Part shown: positions 5,593-10,753 of the stretch, piece after piece
Layout of the letters: each line of letters opens with the position of its first letter
Numbering within the stretch: the first letter of the stretch is position 1
DNA from: Bacillota bacterium
Lineage (GTDB): Bacteria > Bacillota > Clostridia > Lachnospirales > Lachnospiraceae
Length of the DNA: 10,753 bases
Assembly (NCBI GenBank): GCA_023425485.1
Contig: JAFACO010000271.1
Coordinates: 1 to 10,753, forward strand
Direction: 5' to 3'
Notes under the pieces: model-generated
Seen by the model: the letters and a program-made list of their open reading frames with translations, nothing else
Told to the model about the DNA's origin: nothing
Database searches by the model: none
Translations under genes and position numbers: made by a program

Positions 5593-7014
5593 TTACTTAT
5601 TCTCAAGTAACAGTTTCGGTTTATTGCTACCCCTCATTTCGATAAGAGGTACACCCTTTCCTTCTATATAATCTCTGGTAATTATGACTCTTCCAATGTT
5701 ATCATCCTTGGGTATCTCATACATGATATCCAACATAACATCCTCAAGAATAGCACGAAGTGCTCTGGCTCCCGTCTTCTTCTCCATTGCCTTTTCTGCA
5801 ATTGCCTCCAGTGCATCAGGTGCAAATTCAAGATCTACTTCATCAAGAGCTAACAGTTTTTGATATTGCTTTAAAATTGCATTTCTTGGCTCTTTCAAAA
5901 CTTGTATTAACATATCTTTCGTAAGTCCCTCTAAAGCATACAGAATTGGTAAACGTCCGAGGAATTCAGGAATCATACCATATTCTCTAAGATCATCCAG
6001 CGTTACCTTCTGCAATAAGTTTTGATCGTTGTCATATTTATCTTTTAAATCAGCTTTGAACCCTATTGAGGATTGTTTGTTTAGCCTTGCCTTAATTATT
6101 TTATCAAGATCAGGGAAGGCACCACCGCAGATGAAAAGAATATTCTGTGTATTCACTGTAGTTAACGGTACCATGGCATTCTTAGAGCTTGCCCCTACCG
6201 GCACTTCTACGTCACTACCCTCAAGCAGCTTTAGCAGCCCCTGTTGCACAGATTCACCACTTACATCTCTGCTGTTGGTATTACGTTTTTTTGCTATTTT
6301 ATCTATTTCATCAATAAATACAATACCTCTTTCTGCTTTCTTAACATCATTTCCTGCTGCCTGCAGCAATTTAGAAATAACACTTTCCACGTCATCACCA
6401 ATATAACCAGCTTCAGTCAGAGAAGTTGCATCCGTTATAGCAAGGGGAACATTTAATAATCTAGCTAAGGTTTTAACCAAATAGGTTTTACCACTTCCGG
6501 TAGGTCCAATCATTAACATATTGGATTTTTCAATTTCTATTTCATTTTTATTAGTACCAATTCTCTTATAGTGATTATAAACACCCACAGAGATAACCTT
6601 TTTGGCACGCTCCTGACCTATTATAAATTCATCCAGGCTGCTCTTGATAATATGTGGGGAGGGGATTGCTTTACGATCAAATTCCGCTTCCTTATTCTGC
6701 TCTTCACTTACTTTCTTAAGCTTCTGTGATTTGGGCACATCATTGGTAATGCCTGATAAGTTCATGTTCATCATACCCGGCGGGAAGCCCATCATCTGCA
6801 TATACGGGTTATCACCTTTATTAATTGTATCAAAGGTCTTTTGCATACAATCCGAACAGATGCTGATTTGATTAGGTATATGTATCATTTTCCCAACCTT
6901 GCTCTCCGGTCTTCTGCAAAGATAACATACCTCTTCCATTTCTTCATGGTCGTGATTGTTTGTATGCTTGCTATCTATTTCATTATCCATATTATTTTTA
7001 TCAAAATCGCTCAT
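5593..7014 (-). CDS. clpX: Divergent ClpX-type AAA+ unfoldase
   Basis: This cytoplasmic ATPase is predicted to unfold proteins and pass them to ClpP. It has 473 residues against roughly 410-430 for typical ClpX. The start at 7014 has GGAGGT 3-4 nt upstream. An N-terminal extension containing histidines precedes a C4 zinc finger (Cys30, 33, 53, 56), then a Met-rich linker (72-84). Walker A GPTGSGKT is at 170-177, pore loop GYIG at 203-206, Walker B IVFIDE at 231-236, pore-2 RDVSGE near 249-254, the ClpP-docking IGF at 317-319, Arg354 in EFLGRLP, and sensor-2 GARALR at 415-420. The RKH loop of canonical ClpX is replaced (around 267-286). It stands alone without tig, clpP or lon, so I infer a second ClpX paralog rather than the housekeeping copy. 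Confidence 0.88.
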   Translation of the reverse strand: MSDFDKNNMDNEIDSKHTNNHDHEEMEEVCYLCRRPESKVGKMIHIPNQISICSDCMQKTFDTINKGDNPYMQMMGFPPGMMNMNLSGITNDVPKSQKLKKVSEEQNKEAEFDRKAIPSPHIIKSSLDEFIIGQERAKKVISVGVYNHYKRIGTNKNEIEIEKSNMLMIGPTGSGKTYLVKTLARLLNVPLAITDATSLTEAGYIGDDVESVISKLLQAAGNDVKKAERGIVFIDEIDKIAKKRNTNSRDVSGESVQQGLLKLLEGSDVEVPVGASSKNAMVPLTTVNTQNILFICGGAFPDLDKIIKARLNKQSSIGFKADLKDKYDNDQNLLQKVTLDDLREYGMIPEFLGRLPILYALEGLTKDMLIQVLKEPRNAILKQYQKLLALDEVDLEFAPDALEAIAEKAMEKKTGARALRAILEDVMLDIMYEIPKDDNIGRVIITRDYIEGKGVPLIEMRGSNKPKLLLENK

Positions 7015-7028
7015 ATTACCTCCAATTT

Positions 7029-7040
7029 CCCTTAAAAGGG
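7029..7040. repeat. Small CCCTT/AAGGG hairpin before clpX ribosome site
   Basis: Five-base arms with a two-base loop lie a few bases upstream of the clpX ribosome site, inside the predicted leader. The tight loop makes a stable hairpin doubtful. Confidence 0.25.
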
Positions 7041-7076
7041 TTGTCGTGTCTCAGGATTTCAGTGTCTATTAAAAGA

Positions 7077-7105
7077 ATTATATCTTATTATCCTGTGTAC
7101 GACAA
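7077..7105 (-). promoter_or_regulatory. Proximal promoter of the clpX-like gene
   Basis: On the minus strand, TTGTCG (7105-7100), 17 nt, then a perfect TATAAT (7082-7077) form a plausible SigA promoter. The predicted start is near 7070, giving a leader of about 56 nt. No CtsR operator or CIRCE element is seen near it. Confidence 0.7.
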
Positions 7106-7123
7106 TATCTGTTTCCTTAAGCT

Positions 7124-7162
7124 TTCATTAAGAATTTACAAAAATTCTACAAAAAACTACTA
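7124..7162. promoter_or_regulatory. 11-nt-phased direct repeats upstream of clpX promoter
   Basis: On the plus strand TACAAA occurs at 7137 and 7148 with AATTC between, an exact 11-nt period. Related hexamers sit one period away on each side (CATTAA at 7126, ACTAAA at 7159). A dyad AGAATTT-ACAA-AAATTCT (7131-7148) overlaps them. The array begins about 20 bp upstream of the clpX -35, a position suited to an activator. It shares TAAGAATTTA (7129-7138) with the htrA upstream region. Confidence 0.45.
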
Positions 7163-7248
7163 AATTCGTTCAGTAAAACCTAAATACCAACTTTTATACA
7201 TTCGAAAAATTGTGCTGCCAATTACTGTTCAGCCTCAATTAAAGTTTA

Positions 7249-7277
7249 ACAATAGTAGTTCGCGCAATGATTATCAA
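7249..7277 (-). promoter_or_regulatory. Weak distal candidate promoter upstream of clpX
   Basis: On the minus strand, TTGATA (7277-7272), 17 nt, then TATTGT (7254-7249) match consensus at five and four of six bases. It would give a leader of more than 200 nt before clpX, or a separate short transcript. Confidence 0.3.
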
Positions 7278-7315
7278 ATCAGAATATTTGCATTCGACTG
7301 TAACTTCTATTATAT

Positions 7316-7361
7316 AAAAAGCGAAATGCCATAAGGTTATCCCTTTGACATTTCGCTTTTT
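7316..7361. terminator. Terminator after htrA, symmetric on both strands
   Basis: Thirteen-nt arms, AAAAAGCGAAATG (7316-7328) and CATTTCGCTTTTT (7349-7361), form a stem whose GC part is followed by a T-run on either strand. A 4-bp inner stem (AAGG/CCTT) lies in the loop. It lies 55 nt past the htrA stop and should end htrA transcription, isolating the clpX-like gene from read-through. Confidence 0.85.
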
Positions 7362-7415
7362 AGTGTAATGCACACACCTATAGAGCTTTATAAATATTTT
7401 ACTTTGCCTTTGATA

Positions 7416-9188
7416 TTATTCATCACCTGAATTTAAATTTGGATTTTGACCTAAGGTAACAGTTACTGTACTTTCTTCATATACCCCATTTAAGTTACGG
7501 GAATAGGTTATCTTCACCTCTGTACCAACTCGCTTGCTATTAACATAATCTCTAAGTTGTGTAATTGAGGTAATATCTATATCATCAGCACCTGTAATGA
7601 TATCTCCAGATTTAAGACCTGCCTTCATTGCTGCGCCACCGTCTGGAGTTTCATTAATATACACACCCAATGGCATATTATAGAAGGCGGCAACATCTTC
7701 TGTTACATCATTACCAGCGATCCCAAGATAGCCCTGTTCGCTTTCTTTTAATACCTCTCGATTCATCAATTCTGTAATAATAGGAGTTGCCTTTGAAATC
7801 GGAATTGCATAACCCATACCTTCAACTTCATAGGAAGCGTACTTCACGGTATTAATACCGATAACCTCACCATTTACATTAAGCAGTGCACCACCACTAT
7901 TACCAGGATTAATTGCCGCATCTGTCTGTAGCAGAACCATTGTCTTTGAATCATAACCATCGGAAATCTCAACTTCACGATCCTTAGCACTTACATAACC
8001 CACTGTTACTGACTGACCAGAGCCAAGTGCATTACCAATTGCAATTGCCATCTCACCAACTTTAACTTCATCAGAATTTCCTAATTTAGCTACCGTAATA
8101 ACATCCAAAGTTTCTTGTTTCACAGTTGAAATATCTACAGTGATAACTGCTAAATCCGCTGTCACATCAGTACCTTTAATGATAGCTGCTGCTATTGATC
8201 CATCTGCAAAGGTAACTTCTATTTCTGTTGCTCCCTCTACCACGTGGTTATTGGTAGCAATTAATAATTCATTATCATTTTCTCCGACTATAATTCCAGA
8301 CCCGCTGCCTTCTACTGGCTGATCATAAACCTGGCCAAACCACTCTGTGGACTGTGTTGAGGTACTATTAATGGAAACAATTGCCGGAAGTGTATTCTTT
8401 GCAACTTCACTTACTGCGTTTTTATCTACGGTTTTAATTGATCCAGTCTCTGTAAAGCCTATTTCATAATCTTTCGTATCTGTAAGGGATATGATATTAT
8501 TGGTGGCCGCATCCGGATTAATTCTTCCGTAAATACTCTGAAATCCAAAGAATCCAATCGCTGCAATTAATCCAAAGCAAGCTGCCTTGCCTACAAAGCT
8601 TAATACTTTATTTGTTTTCCCGTTCCTTGGCTTTTTCTCCTTTACCTTCTTAACAGGATTAGCATTTCCGTTATTCCAGGCATTAGGATTAGAGTTGTTA
8701 TAATTCTGCTGATAATAAGATGGATTATAATTCATGTTATTATATCCATTGTTACTTCCATATCCTGAATTACTGTTATTGGGATTATTATAGTTCGGAT
8801 TGTTGTAAGCATTGCTGAAATATGGATTGTTATTATTGGGGTTGCTGTAGTTTGGATTGCTATAACTTTGGCTGCCATAACCAGCGTTGTTCGCGTTGGG
8901 ATTATTATAACCTGAACTGCTATTATTTGTGTTGCTATTTAAGTTATTATAATCTGCGTTATGATAGTTTGGGTTACTATAGTTTGGGTTACTATAGTTT
9001 GGATTACTATAGCTGTTACTATAATTTGAGTTACTGTTTGCATTGCTATTAGCTGCGTTATTGGAATAAGGATTATTAAATGGATCTGAATTAAGCTTTT
9101 GATCGTCTATATTAATACTTTCATCATTTATAATATCCTTACCAACTTCATTTTCAATATTTTCATTATTTTTTTCTTGATCTGACAT
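7416..9188 (-). CDS. htrA: HtrA/DegP-family membrane-anchored serine protease with PDZ domain
   Basis: This protease is predicted to degrade or handle misfolded proteins outside the membrane. The 590 residues are longer than many Firmicute HtrA proteins because of the N-terminal tail. Residues 1-32 are acidic. Residues 33-177 are very rich in Asn, Tyr, Ser and Pro, and a basic stretch (179-193, KKVKEKKPRNGK) precedes one membrane helix at about 198-219. The tail should therefore be cytoplasmic. The protease domain follows, with the triad His315 (ATNNHVVEGA), Asp345 (TADLAVI) and Ser431 (NPGNSGGAL). A single PDZ domain (about 485-580, GYLGIAG, AAMKAGLKSGDII) ends it. The ATG at 9188 has AAGGAG at good spacing. 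A terminator follows, so it is probably monocistronic. The triad looks intact. Confidence 0.93.
   Translation of the reverse strand: MSDQEKNNENIENEVGKDIINDESINIDDQKLNSDPFNNPYSNNAANSNANSNSNYSNSYSNPNYSNPNYSNPNYHNADYNNLNSNTNNSSSGYNNPNANNAGYGSQSYSNPNYSNPNNNNPYFSNAYNNPNYNNPNNSNSGYGSNNGYNNMNYNPSYYQQNYNNSNPNAWNNGNANPVKKVKEKKPRNGKTNKVLSFVGKAACFGLIAAIGFFGFQSIYGRINPDAATNNIISLTDTKDYEIGFTETGSIKTVDKNAVSEVAKNTLPAIVSINSTSTQSTEWFGQVYDQPVEGSGSGIIVGENDNELLIATNNHVVEGATEIEVTFADGSIAAAIIKGTDVTADLAVITVDISTVKQETLDVITVAKLGNSDEVKVGEMAIAIGNALGSGQSVTVGYVSAKDREVEISDGYDSKTMVLLQTDAAINPGNSGGALLNVNGEVIGINTVKYASYEVEGMGYAIPISKATPIITELMNREVLKESEQGYLGIAGNDVTEDVAAFYNMPLGVYINETPDGGAAMKAGLKSGDIITGADDIDITSITQLRDYVNSKRVGTEVKITYSRNLNGVYEESTVTVTLGQNPNLNSGDE
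8658..9092 (-). repeat. Low-complexity Asn/Tyr/Ser/Pro repeat region in htrA
   Basis: This stretch encodes residues 33-177 of HtrA, built from variants of Tyr-Ser-Asn-Pro-Asn and Tyr-Asn-Asn-Pro-Asn. At 8967-9011 three tandem 15-nt units (GTTTGGGTTACTATA, the third differing at one base) code for this pentapeptide. Repeat-unit slippage could change the tail length between strains while keeping the frame, since units are multiples of three. Confidence 0.85.
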
Positions 9189-9233
9189 ATAAATTCTCCT
9201 TTCGTAGGAAACATTGTTATTAATATCTTATGG

Positions 9234-9239
9234 ACTATA
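9234..9239 (-). promoter_or_regulatory. Candidate -10 of the htrA promoter
   Basis: TATAGT on the minus strand has no good -35 at 17 nt. The place of the -35 is taken by the last hexamer of the 11-nt-phased repeat array, as in promoters that depend on an activator. The predicted start is near 9227, giving a leader of about 39 nt. Confidence 0.45.
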
Positions 9240-9253
9240 GTGTAACAGGAGTT

Positions 9254-9292
9254 TGTGAATAGAATGTGAAAATATTACTAAGAATTTATGAA
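9254..9292 (-). promoter_or_regulatory. Four 11-nt-phased hexamers upstream of htrA
   Basis: On the minus strand TTCATA, TTAGTA, TTCACA and TTCACA begin at 9292, 9281, 9270 and 9259, each exactly 11 nt apart with 5-nt spacers. All resemble the TTHAYA half-sites bound by OmpR/PhoB-family regulators such as Bacillus PhoP. In Bacillus, htrA is controlled by CssR, which belongs to this family, so a CssR-like regulator is a reasonable guess. Confidence 0.55.
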
Positions 9293-9337
9293 AAACAGCC
9301 TTGAAAATACCACATACTGCCTTACACAAAAATATTA

Positions 9338-9366
9338 TTGTTGAATTCTAGGTAACTATGTATTAT
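9338..9366 (+). promoter_or_regulatory. Promoter of the sugar-phosphate transferase gene
   Basis: TTGTTG (9338-9343), a 17-nt spacer and TATTAT (9361-9366) form a plausible SigA promoter. A second overlapping reading, TTGAAT with TATATT, shifts it by three bases. The predicted leader is about 66 nt. Confidence 0.65.
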
Positions 9367-9438
9367 ATTTATGCTAATCAGTAGCTACATATCCAAACAA
9401 CTATAATTCATAAATTCACTTAAAAATAGGAGCCCTTT

Positions 9439-10753
9439 ATGATAAAAGACAATCAAAAAATGTTTAATAGATTACAATTTTTATTGGATGCCAGTTTAAT
9501 CATTATAGCATTTTTAATTACATTTGGCATGAGATTTTATGTTTTAAGATATATTTCTTTTTTTAGATTAGGTGTTGATGAGAAATTTTTTAGTTTGTCT
9601 GAATCTATCCAAAGATCAATTTTAGCTTTTCCAATTTATTTAATCGTATATTATAGCTTTAAATTATATACGCCTAAGCGTGGAAGAACCAGATGGTCTG
9701 AAATCCTGAATATCCTTACCGCTAATACTATTGGTATAGCCTTTTATAGTACCGTTTTATATTTTACGCAGGGCATCGATGATAATATGCTTTCAAGAAA
9801 ATTTCTCGCACTATTTTTTGTAATTAATACTACACTTAGTATTGTATCAAGAATGGCTATTAATCAAGTTCTGCGCTCGGTTCGAAGAAAGGGTTATAAT
9901 TTAAAGCATGTTCTTCTGGTAGGATATGGTCATTCTGCAGAAGCTTATATTGACCGTATATTTGCTAACCCACAATGGGGATACTATATTCATGGAATAT
10001 TGGATGACACCATTGAAGTAGGAACTATGTATAAGAAAGTTCCCGTAATTGGCAGCATAACTCATTTGGAAGCGTTTTTATCAAAAATGGACTTGGATGA
10101 AATTGCAATTACTTTAAGTTTAAAGGAATATCGGAAACTGGAAAGTATTGTTTCTATCTGTGAAAAATCAGGTGTTCATACTAAGTTTATACCCGATTAT
10201 CACAAAATTATTCCTACAGAGCCATTAACCGAAGATCTCTTTGGTCTTCCTGTAATAAATATCAGGAATATTCCACTTAGTAACACCCACAATCGTATAG
10301 CTAAACGAATTGTAGATGTATTTGGTGCATTGGTTGCTCTTACCCTCTTCTCCATACCTATGCTCCTAGTGGCGTTGTTAATTAAATTATCTTCTCCGGG
10401 ACCAATCATCTTTACACAACAACGTATTGGAAAGCATAATAAGGAATTTAAAATGTATAAATTCCGTTCAATGGAGGTACAACAAGATAAAGAGGAAAAG
10501 AAAGCTTGGACAACCCAACGCGATCCGCGTGTGACTGGAATCGGTAAATTCATTCGTAAGACAAGTATAGATGAACTACCTCAACTCTTTAATGTTCTTA
10601 AGGGTGAGATGAGCCTCGTTGGACCAAGACCAGAACGTCCCTTCTTTGTTGATAAATTTAAAGAAGAAATTCCACGCTATATGATTAAGCACCAGGTATC
10701 TCCTGGTCTCACCGGTTGGGCACAGATTAACGGTTTTAGAGGTGACACTTCTA
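9439..10753 (+). CDS. Polyprenyl-phosphate sugar-1-phosphate transferase (WcaJ/WbaP type), 3' end cut by window
   Basis: This enzyme is predicted to transfer a sugar phosphate (often glucose or galactose) from a nucleotide sugar to undecaprenyl phosphate, the first step of exopolysaccharide or capsule synthesis. The frame is open for 438 codons from the ATG at 9439, preceded by AGGAG, and runs past the window edge. The family averages about 460-475 residues, so only about 30 are missing. About four N-terminal membrane helices (13-35, 60-77, 92-110, 121-140) precede a nucleotide-binding-like domain (VLLVGYG at 158-164). A further membrane segment at about 289-315 leads into the catalytic domain. 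That domain holds KFRSM (341-345), the Asp378-Glu379 pair in SIDELPQ, SLVGPRPE (392-399) and PGLTGWAQI (422-430). The sugar specificity cannot be read from the sequence. Confidence 0.92.
   Translation, partial: MIKDNQKMFNRLQFLLDASLIIIAFLITFGMRFYVLRYISFFRLGVDEKFFSLSESIQRSILAFPIYLIVYYSFKLYTPKRGRTRWSEILNILTANTIGIAFYSTVLYFTQGIDDNMLSRKFLALFFVINTTLSIVSRMAINQVLRSVRRKGYNLKHVLLVGYGHSAEAYIDRIFANPQWGYYIHGILDDTIEVGTMYKKVPVIGSITHLEAFLSKMDLDEIAITLSLKEYRKLESIVSICEKSGVHTKFIPDYHKIIPTEPLTEDLFGLPVINIRNIPLSNTHNRIAKRIVDVFGALVALTLFSIPMLLVALLIKLSSPGPIIFTQQRIGKHNKEFKMYKFRSMEVQQDKEEKKAWTTQRDPRVTGIGKFIRKTSIDELPQLFNVLKGEMSLVGPRPERPFFVDKFKEEIPRYMIKHQVSPGLTGWAQINGFRGDTS

Larger units (their letters stand above)
7015..7415. 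other. Long intergenic region between htrA and clpX-like gene
   Basis: These 401 bases hold no convincing gene. From the htrA side they contain a bidirectional-looking terminator, a weak distal candidate promoter, an AT-rich stretch, a repeat array with an 11-nt period, and a proximal clpX promoter. A small RNA starting from the distal promoter is conceivable, but nothing in the sequence proves it. Confidence 0.6.

Noticed and set aside
6029..6406. Plus-strand open frame opposite the clpX-like gene
   Set aside because: It overlaps highly conserved ATPase motifs on the other strand and resembles no protein family that I know.
7015..7315. CtsR or CIRCE heat-shock operator before clpX
   Set aside because: I found neither the GGTCAAA heptad repeats nor the TTAGCACTC/GAGTGCTAA dyad.
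8967..9011. Possible CRISPR-like or minisatellite array
   Set aside because: The 15-nt units are contiguous, with no spacers, and encode a pentapeptide repeat in frame in htrA.
8822..9052. Plus-strand open frame rich in Tyr and Cys opposite htrA
   Set aside because: It mirrors the repeat-rich htrA coding strand, has no ribosome site, and has a composition explained by complementing Asn/Tyr codons.
10200..10553. Minus-strand open frame inside the sugar transferase
   Set aside because: It lies antisense to conserved catalytic motifs of the plus-strand gene and has no ribosome site or recognisable domain.

Overview
The window looks like a low-GC Gram-positive chromosome, most probably a Clostridia member of Lachnospiraceae type. 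This is inferred from the AT-rich sequence, strong AGGAGG-type ribosome sites, near-consensus SigA promoters, a lipoprotein-type binding protein, and a membrane-anchored HtrA with an asparagine-rich cytoplasmic tail. It reads as ordinary chromosome: no mobile element, phage gene, CRISPR array, tRNA or rRNA was seen.

Positions 22-4962 (minus strand) hold a complete branched-chain amino acid (LIV/HAAT-type) ABC transporter. In transcription order it comprises a substrate-binding lipoprotein, permeases LivH and LivM, and ATPases LivG and LivF. It starts at a near-consensus promoter (5078-5106) with a perfect 14-bp palindrome just upstream and a leader that can fold into a nested stem-loop. A strong hairpin terminator lies between the binding-protein gene and livH. 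A second possible promoter and two symmetric sequences precede livH, a layout that would make more binding protein than membrane complex.

Positions 5135-7014 (minus strand) hold a 90-residue zinc-ribbon protein of unknown function, downstream of a stand-alone ClpX-type AAA+ unfoldase. The ClpX is divergent: it keeps the zinc finger, ATPase motifs, GYxG pore loop and the IGF loop for ClpP docking. It lacks the usual RKH pore-entrance motif and has a methionine-rich linker. No clpP, tig or lon is next to it.

Positions 7416-9188 (minus strand) hold an HtrA/DegP-family serine protease. It has a long Asn/Tyr/Ser/Pro-rich cytoplasmic tail, one membrane helix, a protease domain with an intact catalytic triad, and a PDZ domain. 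Diverging from it, at 9439 to the window end (plus strand), is an almost complete polyprenyl-phosphate sugar-phosphate transferase, the enzyme that starts surface polysaccharide synthesis. It runs off the right edge.

The most interesting non-coding signal is shared by the upstream regions of htrA and the clpX-like gene. Each carries hexamer direct repeats at an exact 11-nt period, the arrangement bound by OmpR/PhoB-family response regulators, and both share the 10-mer TAAGAATTTA in the same orientation. This suggests, as inference only, that the two protein-quality-control genes belong to one envelope-stress regulon.
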